NCBI RefSeq assembly: GCF_902705885.1
Contig: NZ_CACSIP010000025.1
Coordinates: 74-64,073, forward strand
Length of the DNA stretch: 64,000 nt
DNA from: Mycolicibacterium austroafricanum
GTDB taxonomy: Bacteria > Actinomycetota > Actinomycetes > Mycobacteriales > Mycobacteriaceae
Reading direction: 5' to 3'
This document shows, one piece after another, positions 39,967 to 48,306 of the stretch (positions within the stretch are counted from its first letter, which is position 1; each line of letters opens with the position of its first letter). The notes under the pieces are model-generated. The model saw nothing but the letters and a program-made list of their open reading frames with translations. It made no database searches and was not told the origin of the DNA. Position numbers and translations under genes: made by a program.

Positions 39967-40454
39967 CAGGGAATCCAATCGTGAGAACGCTGCAGTGTGT
40001 GGTGCAGCTGGGCCATGAGGCGCTGGGAACTTGTCAAGTAGTCCTGAGCGGCTTGGAGGCTCTCGCGTATCTGCCCGGTGGTATGTGCCGCTGGGAAGTG
40101 GTCCACGGCGGCATAGGTTTTGGTGATCGCCTCGCTGATGTGGTCGGCGTCTTGGCGGATTTGATGGTTGAGTTGGGCTGCCTGGCACAGCAACGTGTGC
40201 AGGGGCCCTGGGAAGTCCATCGGTACGGGCACGGTGCCGTCGCGGGCTGCACGCATCGTCGAGCCGGGTGGCCATTGGAGCGCGTTGTCGATGCGTAGGG
40301 CCATGCGCTGTGTCAGAGTCCGTTGGCCTGCGAAGACTTTCGCCATATGTGAGCGTGATGGCCCGCCTAGGGCGGCTAGATCACCGCGCCGACAACCCAT
40401 CGCCATCAGTCGACGGCCGATGTACTGATCCAAACGGACGTCGACAGTGAGCAC
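39966..40454 (-). CDS. HTH DNA-binding protein, 162 aa
   Basis: The N-terminal 60 residues (DQYIGRRLMAMGCRRGDLAALGGPSRSHMAKVFAGQRTLTQRMALRIDNALQWPPG) are a compact XRE-like HTH. The rest is helical with a coiled-coil-like end. GTG 40454 lies 6 bp from a TAGGCT -10 (40466-40461), so the mRNA is probably leaderless. It is divergent from the T4SS genes at 40520 and may regulate that promoter. Confidence 0.65.
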   Translation of the reverse strand: MLTVDVRLDQYIGRRLMAMGCRRGDLAALGGPSRSHMAKVFAGQRTLTQRMALRIDNALQWPPGSTMRAARDGTVPVPMDFPGPLHTLLCQAAQLNHQIRQDADHISEAITKTYAAVDHFPAAHTTGQIRESLQAAQDYLTSSQRLMAQLHHTLQRSHDWIP

Positions 40455-40460
40455 AATTCG

Positions 40461-40512
40461 AGCCTATCGCCGCTTTGGCGCAGTTCAACTTCACCTAAAC
40501 CGGGCTTACGAT
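40461..40512. promoter_or_regulatory. Divergent leaderless promoters
   Basis: On the plus strand, TTCAAC (40484-40489), 17 bp and TACGAT (40507-40512) end 7 bp before ATG 40520. On the minus strand, TAGGCT (40466-40461) ends 6 bp before GTG 40454. The two promoters lie close together, so the HTH protein could control both. Confidence 0.6.
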
Positions 40513-40519
40513 CCGAACT

Positions 40520-40921
40520 ATGTGGAAGGTTCTGTTGTCGATCTTCATCTTTGGGGCCATCGCAGGGCCGTTGATCGCGTTGATTTTGGGTGCGGTGACA
40601 GTGCTGACTGTCATGGTCTTCTCTGTGGTGGGGGCGGTGTGTGCGCTGATGTGGGCCGGCACCAAAGGGATATGGCGCTGGGCAGGGGCTCAGCCCATGG
40701 CCGCGACCGACTCGGCTCAGCGTGCTGTACTGGCCGAAGACGTGCCGCTGGTAGGTCCGCGCTACCGCGGCGCGGAGCTCGCCGACATGCCTGGCCCTGA
40801 TACATCAGGGGAGAACCCGGATGCGTCTATTTTCGAGCAGTACCGGCGCCGGCATCCAGGCGGCGGTGTGGGTCGCGCACTGGTGCTCGATACCCGCGCC
40901 TACCCGAAGGCGTCGCCATGA
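40520..40921 (+). CDS. Small membrane protein of the T4SS cluster, 133 aa
   Basis: Two hydrophobic helices (VLLSIFIFGAIAGPLIALILG and VLTVMVFSVVGAVCALMW) occupy residues 3-46. The remaining 85 residues are hydrophilic with YRGAELADMPGPDTSGENPDASIFEQYRRRHPGG. It is ATGA-coupled to the next anchored protein. It is probably a structural or adaptor component of the mating channel; I know no specific family. Confidence 0.6.
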   Translation: MWKVLLSIFIFGAIAGPLIALILGAVTVLTVMVFSVVGAVCALMWAGTKGIWRWAGAQPMAATDSAQRAVLAEDVPLVGPRYRGAELADMPGPDTSGENPDASIFEQYRRRHPGGGVGRALVLDTRAYPKASP

Positions 40922-41952
40922 GCGAGACCGATGCGCAGTTCTTGCGCCGCATCTACCCGGAGGCGGCCGCCGGGGATAGCCGCGAAGACGACATTGTGAT
41001 CCTTGACGAGGAACCGCTCGAGGCGAGTGCTGACGAGGACGTGCCGACCGCAGATAACGATGATGATGACCAAGATTTCGGGGACCGGTTCTCCACTGTG
41101 GCGATCGAGCAATCCGAGATCGAGAAACCTGCGGGCGGGCAGCAGGATTCAGATGAGGACAGCACGGTCAATGGGCGTACCAAGACCACCTTGGCGGTGT
41201 TGGGCGGTGTCGGTGTGTTTGTGGCCGTGGTGATCATCGTGATGGTCAATGTGTTGAGCAAAGATACTGCGGCCGTGGCCGCCCCTGAGCCTCAGCGCAG
41301 GGTCAACGTCGCCGGCTCTGCGACGACACCGCCGGTTTCAGCAACTGAGTCCGCCAGCACGGACCGGTCCATGCCTTTCGAGGCCTCCGCCGACTGCGGG
41401 GAAGGCTCAACGACAGCACGCAACGTCGAAGACCCCACCGGCGACAGCGCGTGGGTGTGTTACGGGCCGGGGCTGGGGCTGGGGCAGCCGATCGATTTGA
41501 AGTTCTCCGATGACATCACCGCGGTGGCGATCAAGCTGGCGCCGGGATGGCTGGCCAAACGCCCGGGCGGCAAGGAGGAGTGGGGCCAGCACCGCATCAT
41601 CACCAAGATCCGGTGGTGGTTCATGAACGATGTCAAGGGCCGCTATGTCGACCAGGACACCAAGAACGTTAAAGGCATTGCGACGGTGCCGGTGGAGAAC
41701 ATCCGCACTCGCTGGATTCGGGGAATCGTGGTGCAGACTTCTCGGCCGCCCACAGACCAGGTGCCGCAGAACTCGGCACCCTCAGGTGGCGGGATCTTCG
41801 GGGGCCTGTTCGGCCCGGACGGGTCGAGTTCACCGGGAAGCCCCGGTACCGGGGATGCACCTAACGCTTCCTCGGATCCGGGCATGCGCGATGCGATCGA
41901 TCAGTCGTTCGCGACGAGCCGGATCGAGGTGATAGGCCATGTTCCGAACTGA
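40918..41952 (+). CDS. Anchored extracytoplasmic protein of the T4SS cluster, 344 aa
   Basis: An acidic cytoplasmic N-terminus (residues 1-85, with DNDDDDQDFGDRF) is followed by one TM helix (TTLAVLGGVGVFVAVVIIVMVNVL) and an external domain. That domain holds two cysteines in CGEGSTTARNVEDPTGDSAWVCYG and a beta-rich IDLKFSDDITAVAIKLAPGWL...IRTRWIRGIVVQT part, and the protein ends in a Gly/Ser-rich tail. The fold resembles discoidin-like domains, but I am not sure. It probably forms part of the channel envelope. Confidence 0.6.
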   Translation: MSETDAQFLRRIYPEAAAGDSREDDIVILDEEPLEASADEDVPTADNDDDDQDFGDRFSTVAIEQSEIEKPAGGQQDSDEDSTVNGRTKTTLAVLGGVGVFVAVVIIVMVNVLSKDTAAVAAPEPQRRVNVAGSATTPPVSATESASTDRSMPFEASADCGEGSTTARNVEDPTGDSAWVCYGPGLGLGQPIDLKFSDDITAVAIKLAPGWLAKRPGGKEEWGQHRIITKIRWWFMNDVKGRYVDQDTKNVKGIATVPVENIRTRWIRGIVVQTSRPPTDQVPQNSAPSGGGIFGGLFGPDGSSSPGSPGTGDAPNASSDPGMRDAIDQSFATSRIEVIGHVPN

Positions 41953-41999
41953 GAATACGGTCTGTAGAGATTTGCCGGATGGCATGAGGGAATAGTCGC

Positions 42000-42956
42000 A
42001 TGACGCGGACCTGGAAGAACCGTTTCAAACTGATCGGCAAAGTTGTTGGCATTCTGCTGGCCATTTATTTGAGCTTTTGCACGATCGTTGCTGGCACGTC
42101 CACTACATGGAGCTGGATACGTCCGCCTGAGGGTCCGAATGTGCGGGGTATCTCTCAGACGACGTCCAACGAGAGCGCGGTGGCCACCGCCTGGGCGATC
42201 GAGTGCTTTGCGCTGTTTAAAATCGCCACTACCGCGGAGCGGGACTTGCTCAAGGATTGCTTTCCTTTGCCTGACGACTACGCGCTGCCGGAGACCCCGA
42301 AGATCTTCATCACGACGCCGCTGGCGTTGACGACGTTGGAAGACAAGCGCCAGTCCACCAGTACGGCGCAGCTGTACACCGTGTTTTTGACGACGCTGGA
42401 GCGCCCGTACGCGGGGGCTGCCGCCAAGCGTGCCTATTACGCCGTGCCGGTCAGCGTGGTCGATCACGGTCCGGCTGGTGTCAGCCTTCCAGAACGTCTC
42501 GGGGGACCGCCGGCTGGGGTCAGGTTGGCAACGCTCTACAGCTACGGAGTGACGACCCCTGATGTGAAGACGGGCAAGGGCGGAGCTCCGCTGGCTACCG
42601 ATCTGGCGGGATTCTTCACGGTGTTCCTCACGACCAGCGATGCCGGGCAGCTGGCCCATTACGTCACCGGGACAGCGCAGATTGGGCCTCTGGGGGCCTA
42701 TCAATCGGCGTTCTTGACCAAACTCGAAGCTACTCAACCTATTCCGGATAGCCCCGTTGAGGGTACCGAACGGCAGGTGCTGGCTCAGGTGACAGTGCAA
42801 ACCGAACAGGTGTTGGACTGGCCCATGACCTATCCGTTGACGGTCACTTTCACCAAGGGCGCTTGGGCCGTGTCGCGCTTGGACTACATGCCGCTGGTCG
42901 ATGTAAGCGCAGACGCCATCGAATCCGCGGCATCCTCACCGACCTCTACCCGATAG
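42000..42956 (+). CDS. TcpC/VirB8-like conjugation protein, 318 aa
   Basis: One N-terminal TM helix (LIGKVVGILLAIYLSFCTIVAG) leads to a two-part external domain with NTF2-like/TcpC features: SAVATAWAIECFALFKIAT near residues 58-76, FTVFLTTSDAGQLAHYVTGTAQIGPLG, and VQTEQVLDWPMTYPLTVTFTKGAWAVSRLDYMPLV near the end. TcpC is the VirB8-like scaffold in Gram-positive conjugation. A GAGGGAA ribosome site precedes ATG 42000, with a TAGAGA -10 at 41965-41970. Confidence 0.75.
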   Translation: MTRTWKNRFKLIGKVVGILLAIYLSFCTIVAGTSTTWSWIRPPEGPNVRGISQTTSNESAVATAWAIECFALFKIATTAERDLLKDCFPLPDDYALPETPKIFITTPLALTTLEDKRQSTSTAQLYTVFLTTLERPYAGAAAKRAYYAVPVSVVDHGPAGVSLPERLGGPPAGVRLATLYSYGVTTPDVKTGKGGAPLATDLAGFFTVFLTTSDAGQLAHYVTGTAQIGPLGAYQSAFLTKLEATQPIPDSPVEGTERQVLAQVTVQTEQVLDWPMTYPLTVTFTKGAWAVSRLDYMPLVDVSADAIESAASSPTSTR

Positions 42957-42967
42957 GAGATTTCCTG

Positions 42968-43273
42968 ATGACTACCCAGATTCTTGCGGCCGTGAACCCG
43001 TTCTCGTTCGTACAGAGCACGGCGGTACAGGTCGTGATCACGTGCGTGTCGGTGGTTTTCGCTGTCGGCGCGGTGGTGACGGTGAAGAGCATGATGAGCA
43101 GGCATGGCGGTATTGGCGCCGCGGTGGCATCAGCGCTCGGGGTGATCCTGGTGGCGTGCATTGTGGGCGCAGGTTGGGGTGCTTACAGCCTGCTGGGCGG
43201 CTGGCTCAATAGCCAAGGTGTGCGGACGGTACAAGTGGTTCCGCCCGGCGGCGGCACCCCGTACGGCAGCTAA
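42968..43273 (+). CDS. Small two-TM T4SS membrane protein, 101 aa
   Basis: Helices at residues 17-40 (AVQVVITCVSVVFAVGAVVTV) and 50-75 (IGAAVASALGVILVACIVGAGW) with short loops give a VirB2/pilin-like size and topology. ATG 42968 lies just after the tcpC-like stop, with AGGAGATTT as ribosome site. The pilin assignment is inference from size and position. Confidence 0.6.
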   Translation: MTTQILAAVNPFSFVQSTAVQVVITCVSVVFAVGAVVTVKSMMSRHGGIGAAVASALGVILVACIVGAGWGAYSLLGGWLNSQGVRTVQVVPPGGGTPYGS

Positions 43274-43285
43274 GGACTTCTCGTT

Positions 43286-43639
43286 ATGGCGCAGGAGGAT
43301 TCAGCACAGCTGTTCAGCTCGTTTCGGGATGTCCCAATATCGATCTCGGAGTCGGACTCGTTCAAGATCCCTCTGGGGCCATGGGGCCCAGTGGATCTGG
43401 TCATCGGTGTCCTAGGTTTGGCCTGGACTGTGTTCTGGGTGATCATCAACCTCGATAACGATCCCCTGACTAAGGGCATTTTCAGTGTCATGATCTCGGC
43501 GGGCGCGGTAGCGGCGGCACGGCAGATCAAGAAGGGCCGACCGCCGCTGCTCACGCGGTTCGTGTGGATGGTGCGCCGCTGGTTCCCTCAAATCGTCGAC
43601 ACGGGCGACGGAATCTACAAGAAACCGTTAAGAAAGTAG
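43286..43639 (+). CDS. TcpE/PrgI/VirB3-like membrane protein, 117 aa
   Basis: The protein has a short N-terminus, the motif FKIPLGPWGPVDLVIGVLGLAWTVFW, a second hydrophobic segment (GIFSVMISAGAVAAARQI) and a basic tail. It directly precedes VirB4, the position of VirB3/PrgI proteins. Confidence 0.6.
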   Translation: MAQEDSAQLFSSFRDVPISISESDSFKIPLGPWGPVDLVIGVLGLAWTVFWVIINLDNDPLTKGIFSVMISAGAVAAARQIKKGRPPLLTRFVWMVRRWFPQIVDTGDGIYKKPLRK

Positions 43640-43644
43640 CTCTG

Positions 43645-43673
43645 TAGCACTTCGGGCATACCGGGGTTAGCGT
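43645..43673 (+). promoter_or_regulatory. Leaderless promoter of virB4
   Basis: TAGCAC (43645-43650), 17 bp including ACCGGGG, and TAGCGT (43668-43673) end 6 bp before GTG 43680. Confidence 0.6.
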
Positions 43674-43679
43674 CTATTT

Positions 43680-46244
43680 GTGCAAATACAACCCCCGGAA
43701 TTCGCAGAGAAAAACCTATCTGTCTGTGACGGTGGCGTCTACGCAAATTATTTGCTATCTGGCATGCCATACATGTTCAAGCGCAAGGAACGTCGCCGCC
43801 GGTTCGCGGAACTGCACCGCCAGCTCACACAGGCCTTGCCGTCGGGGACGTTGCTGTATCTGGTGGCCGCACCGACTGACATCGACTTCATCATGCGACG
43901 CGCCTTGTGGGGACACCTGAGCCCGGCGCAACTGCGGCGCGCGGTCGCGGGGGAGTTGCAGGATCCGTGGGTTCAACACGTGCAGGCCTATGAATCCACT
44001 TTCCGGGCCTACGCGCCCTACCAGCGTCTGTTCTGGATCGCGATGCCTGTGGATGCCGGGTTGGAAGGGTACGCCAAAGGCTCTGCAAAGCAACGCTTCC
44101 GGAACTGGCTTGCTGGTGCCGACAGCGAAGCGGCCACCACGTTGGAGGGCTGGCGGGAGACCGCAGACACCATGGTTCGGGGGCTGCCGCGTGACTTCAA
44201 ACCCACACCGGTCACCGAGGCGCAGCAGGAGTGGTTGTGGGACCAGTTCTGTTCCCTCGGCGCATTCAACGACCCGTTTCCGGCACCGACGGTGCCGGCA
44301 AGGGGCGTTTTCCGGCGGGCCAAGTTCCACCCCCGCGGCGGCCGGCGCGACGAGTCGATTCTGAAAGTGACGCGCCCGGACACCCCCGAGATCAGGCCGA
44401 GCTATCAGAGCGTGGTGACGCTGTTTGGCGCTAAGAAGCTGCGATTCCCTGGCTCGGAGATCTTCAAATTGATCGACCACATCGACCCCGCCCTGGGCCG
44501 GGTGAACTGCGCGATGCGGCTGAGCTTGAACCACGTGCAGGACGAGAAGAATCACAACACCAGTACCGCCAAGAACATTCGAGACCAGGTCCGCCAGCGC
44601 GGTATCGCCGCGCTCAATGACGACGAACTCAAGCACCAGATGCAGGATCTGCGCGAGTACAACAATCTACTCAGCGCCGAACCTGGGCAGAAGGGCATGA
44701 ACGTCGATGTCGTGTTCGCTGCCGGCGCGGACTCGTTGAGCAAAGCGCGCAACCTGGAACAGGCGTTGCTCAGCATCATGGATCGCTCGGGTGTTTCGCT
44801 GCGATCATTCCCTGGGTCGCAGGCCGGGCTGATCAAGGTTTTCGCTCCCGGCAACGAGAAGCAGGCCGGACTCGAGGGTATGGGCCATCCGACGACACCG
44901 ACGAAGTTCTCTCGGTTCGTGCCGCTGATCTCGACCGGCTTGGGCAACTCCACAGGCATACCACTGCTGGTGAACTACTCGACGTTGCGCCGCGAGATCG
45001 TGCTGCTGGACCTGCAGGGAGCCTCGGGGCGCGGACATGTGGGCGTGATCTTGATCGGTGGATCACCTGGTGGCGGTAAGTCGCACTGCTCGAAGATCAT
45101 TGTGATCGGACTGATGAAGCGCCGCTCACGGATTCACGTCGTGGACCCCACTGATACCCGCGAATGGGAAAAGGCGATCGGGCAGGAACCTGGGGTCAAG
45201 GTGATTGACGTGGCCGGCGGCAAGGTCTCCATGGACTTGCTGCGCCTACTGAGCCCCGACGTCGGCGGGGAGGTGTTCGTCGACCATCTCATGCCATTGT
45301 TGGGGTATCCGGCAGAAAGCAGCGAGGGTGATCGCCTGGAGCTGCTGCTGGAACCCGCCTCGCGTGACACGAAGGGCATCGGCAGCTGGAACCGGCTGGT
45401 GGAAGTGTTGAGGCAAGAGGCCAGCACTGACGCCGATCGGGAAATGCTCAACAAGTTCGAGGTGCTGTCGAACCGCTCGTATATGCGGGCGCTGACCGAT
45501 GAGTTGTTGGAAGCCCCTGATATCAGCAAGCTTTCAGGGCTGGTGTGGAACATGGCCGGCATTCCGCTGCCCACCAGCACGGAGAACGACACGGAGCATC
45601 TAGCGAGCCGAATCTCACGGCGCGAGCGGGCGGGGCAGGCGATCTATGGCATCTGCGCCGAACTGTCGCAGCAGTTGTTCTTCAACGATTCACAGAGCAG
45701 CGACTTCATCGTGCTTGAAGAGGCCGAGGGCTATTTGAACTCCCCGGCCGGGGGCAAGCGGGCTCACAAGATCACCCGCGAGGCCCGGCGGCTGCAAACG
45801 GGCCTTGTCGTGATCAGCCAGAACCTGATCAACGACTGCAGGAAGATGGGGACGGAGTTCGTGACCCAAACGATCCTGACCCGGTTCGATGAAGATGATG
45901 TCGCCAAAGCCCATCTGGAGCGGTTCATGGGGATCACCGAGGCCGAGTATCCCGACGTGGTGCGTCGCTATATTGACGACACTTCGCCGCCTGAGCTGAA
46001 TGACACCCTCGAAATGTCGATGGCCACTGACGATTTCGATCTGGCCATGTCAGATTTCGGCAAGACGATATCTGGGCGTGAGGGTGAGTGCTTCTTCCGC
46101 GACGAGTTCCGCAGGGTGGGGCGCGGCAAGCTGCTGGGCGCACCGACTGCGGAGCTGGCAGACAGACTGAACACCAACCCAAACGAACAAAAGAGCACCG
46201 ACGGGGCCAGTAAGCCGAGCAATGGTCAGCGGGGTGCGGCGTGA
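43680..46244 (+). CDS. virB4: VirB4/TraC-family conjugation ATPase, 854 aa
   Basis: The N-terminal half has the VirB4 fold (CDGGVYANYLLSGMPYMFKRKERRRRFAELH; YAPYQRLFWIAMP). The C-terminal ATPase carries Walker A IGGSPGGGKSH (about 459-468), VVDPTDTREW, Walker B FIVLEEAEGYL (about 677-687) and QTGLVVISQNL. VirB4 powers assembly and transfer by the T4SS. The GTG start is leaderless. It ends in a short disordered tail and is GTGA-coupled to the VirB6-like gene. Confidence 0.9.
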   Translation: MQIQPPEFAEKNLSVCDGGVYANYLLSGMPYMFKRKERRRRFAELHRQLTQALPSGTLLYLVAAPTDIDFIMRRALWGHLSPAQLRRAVAGELQDPWVQHVQAYESTFRAYAPYQRLFWIAMPVDAGLEGYAKGSAKQRFRNWLAGADSEAATTLEGWRETADTMVRGLPRDFKPTPVTEAQQEWLWDQFCSLGAFNDPFPAPTVPARGVFRRAKFHPRGGRRDESILKVTRPDTPEIRPSYQSVVTLFGAKKLRFPGSEIFKLIDHIDPALGRVNCAMRLSLNHVQDEKNHNTSTAKNIRDQVRQRGIAALNDDELKHQMQDLREYNNLLSAEPGQKGMNVDVVFAAGADSLSKARNLEQALLSIMDRSGVSLRSFPGSQAGLIKVFAPGNEKQAGLEGMGHPTTPTKFSRFVPLISTGLGNSTGIPLLVNYSTLRREIVLLDLQGASGRGHVGVILIGGSPGGGKSHCSKIIVIGLMKRRSRIHVVDPTDTREWEKAIGQEPGVKVIDVAGGKVSMDLLRLLSPDVGGEVFVDHLMPLLGYPAESSEGDRLELLLEPASRDTKGIGSWNRLVEVLRQEASTDADREMLNKFEVLSNRSYMRALTDELLEAPDISKLSGLVWNMAGIPLPTSTENDTEHLASRISRRERAGQAIYGICAELSQQLFFNDSQSSDFIVLEEAEGYLNSPAGGKRAHKITREARRLQTGLVVISQNLINDCRKMGTEFVTQTILTRFDEDDVAKAHLERFMGITEAEYPDVVRRYIDDTSPPELNDTLEMSMATDDFDLAMSDFGKTISGREGECFFRDEFRRVGRGKLLGAPTAELADRLNTNPNEQKSTDGASKPSNGQRGAA

Positions 46245-48172
46245 TCGCGGCGTGGTGGTACACTCGCTCGTCGCGGCTGCGCTGGACGATCCGCATCTAT
46301 ACGGTGTGCTATTTGGTGTGCGTGTGGATGATGAAGTCGCAAGCCGCCATCGCTCGCGCTGACGACACTACCGAGGCGGTATCGCGCTCAGGGAACATGA
46401 TGGGCTGGACTGGGCTGCACAGCCTGCGCGGAATCCCGTCCTCATCAATGCATCTGATCACGTTGTCCGATCGACGCGGAAACGGGTTCTTCGACGTCAT
46501 TCTGGCGATTGTGCAGGTCTTCAAAGACATTGTTACTTTTACCTTTCCGGCTGGTCTGCTGACTGGCGCGGTGGCCTGCTTCCTGCTGTTTATGTCACTG
46601 ATCCTGTGGCTGTTTAAGTTCGCGCAGTCGATGGTGTGGCTGCAGTGGCTCGCGGCGCTGTTCGCGCCCCTGTTCACGGCGCTGGTGCAGGTGGTGGTGC
46701 AGCTGGGCATCTTGCCGGTCTGCTTGTTGATCGGGCTGACAACCGGTGGTGTGGTGTTCATGCTGGGTGAACGCGGGCGCGGCATGGCGATGATGGCCGC
46801 TGCGTTCGGGGTCGGATTGTTAAGCCTGGCGTTCTTCTCTGATCCTGTGGGGGATCTGTACTCGCCCGACACTGGGCTACTGGCGGCCATTCGTCACTTG
46901 GGATTTCAGGTGGGTGAGGCGGCTGCCCGCAACGGGGCGTTGCCGGGCGCCACCGGTGCCGCCCAGCTCGACAATGCGATGGCCCGCATGGTGACCTCCC
47001 TACAGGAGGGGCCGCTCATGCAGGTCAACTTCGGTCACGTCCTCGGCTCGCAGTGCGACGAGGCCTACAAGCAGGCATTGGCCACCGCCGATAGCTCTGT
47101 GGCGCTGGATAAGATCAGGGGATGCGATAGCGCCGCGGCCGACTACGCTGAACACCTCGCGTGGGAGGCCTTGGCGGCCGTCGGGATCTTCGGGCTGCTG
47201 GCGGCCGTGATGGGCCTGTTCATCATCTACGTGGTGATCGCTGAGGTCGAAGTAGGTTTCAAGGCAGGTGCCTACGCCATCAGTGTTATCCCTATGAGCG
47301 GCCCCGGGGCGATTCCAGGTCCTACACAACGTGTGTGGATTCAGTTGATCAAGAACCTGGGTATGGCCGCGTTCGAATGGTTCGCCTACACCGTGTTCGC
47401 CTCATTCATTGCGGTCCTGATGATCTCGGCCACAGGAGAAGAGTTCGCAGCACGCACCGGCATCAACCACCCGGTGGTGAAGTTTCTCGTCGCGACGATC
47501 TTGTCTGGGGCCGCGATCGTCGCGTTCTGGAAAATCACGGGATCGTTTCGCACCATGTCATTTCGCAAAGTGTCCAGGGCCATGTCGGGCCCGGCGACAG
47601 CGGCGCAAGCGGCCATGCTGGGCACCTTCGCCAAAGGGCAATCGGCCGGCGAATGGGCGCACAACTGGCTCAATTCGCGCGGCGACGGCGAATCAGACGA
47701 CGCCGACGATGAGGACAGCGATGGGCAGGGTAAGAACAGCCCGCGGGATCCCGACGTGCCCACACTCCCCGACAACATTCCCGAAACGGTCATGCCCACC
47801 ACAGCCTCAGCCCCCGACAGCCAAGAAGCGCAGGGCTCTACCACCTCCCGCACCCAAGCAGCGACCGACGCCGCCGTGGCCACCGTCGCCCCGGAGGCCG
47901 CGGTGGCCCAGCGCGTCGCCGAACGCGTCCGTGGCCGTGGCCACGGCGAAAACGAGGACCCCAGCGCCGGCGGCGGTGGTGCGGGCGCCACACGCGCTGC
48001 CCAGCAGTACCTGACCGATGATCACGTGCCCGACCATGATGGGGCCCCGCGCCGCGGGGACACGGACAGCACGCCGGCCGTGCCGGGTCTGCCCGACGTC
48101 GCGGCCGACACGGCCAACGCCGAACCAGGCAACAACGGACCCAGCGTTTCGACAACACCGGAAGGCCAATAG
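46241..48172 (+). CDS. VirB6-like polytopic membrane protein, 643 aa
   Basis: At least six hydrophobic segments lie within residues 15-460 (e.g. FTFPAGLLTGAVACFLLFMSLILWLF, WLQWLAALFAPLFTALVQVVVQLGILPVCLLIGLTTGGVVFML, AVGIFGLLAAVMGLFIIYVVIAEVEVGF, AAFEWFAYTVFASFIAVLMI). A long hydrophilic, Ala/Asp-rich cytoplasmic tail follows to residue 643. This is the plan of Gram-positive VirB6 (TcpH/TrbL-like) proteins that form the inner channel. The family assignment is by topology and its place after virB4. Confidence 0.75.
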   Translation: MIAAWWYTRSSRLRWTIRIYTVCYLVCVWMMKSQAAIARADDTTEAVSRSGNMMGWTGLHSLRGIPSSSMHLITLSDRRGNGFFDVILAIVQVFKDIVTFTFPAGLLTGAVACFLLFMSLILWLFKFAQSMVWLQWLAALFAPLFTALVQVVVQLGILPVCLLIGLTTGGVVFMLGERGRGMAMMAAAFGVGLLSLAFFSDPVGDLYSPDTGLLAAIRHLGFQVGEAAARNGALPGATGAAQLDNAMARMVTSLQEGPLMQVNFGHVLGSQCDEAYKQALATADSSVALDKIRGCDSAAADYAEHLAWEALAAVGIFGLLAAVMGLFIIYVVIAEVEVGFKAGAYAISVIPMSGPGAIPGPTQRVWIQLIKNLGMAAFEWFAYTVFASFIAVLMISATGEEFAARTGINHPVVKFLVATILSGAAIVAFWKITGSFRTMSFRKVSRAMSGPATAAQAAMLGTFAKGQSAGEWAHNWLNSRGDGESDDADDEDSDGQGKNSPRDPDVPTLPDNIPETVMPTTASAPDSQEAQGSTTSRTQAATDAAVATVAPEAAVAQRVAERVRGRGHGENEDPSAGGGGAGATRAAQQYLTDDHVPDHDGAPRRGDTDSTPAVPGLPDVAADTANAEPGNNGPSVSTTPEGQ

Positions 48173-48175
48173 ACG

Positions 48176-48301
48176 ATGAAACCTTGGTATTGGTCCCTTG
48201 GCGCTGCCGTAGGGGTGTTGGTGTGGGAGGTTGGGGTGTATTTCTCCGGCATTGTGAGTCTGGCGTTCTCAGCAGCTACTACGTTCAACCCGGGAGGCTG
48301 A
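48176..48301 (+). CDS. 41-aa single-TM protein
   Basis: ATG 48176 follows the VirB6-like stop by 3 bp. The peptide (MKPWYWSLGAAVGVLVWEVG start) forms one TM helix (GAAVGVLVWEVGVYFSGIV) with a short polar tail. It ends 5 bp before eccA. Small helper membrane proteins are common in T4SS loci; no specific function is known. It is too short for default gene callers. Confidence 0.55.
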   Translation: MKPWYWSLGAAVGVLVWEVGVYFSGIVSLAFSAATTFNPGG

Positions 48302-48306
48302 AAACT

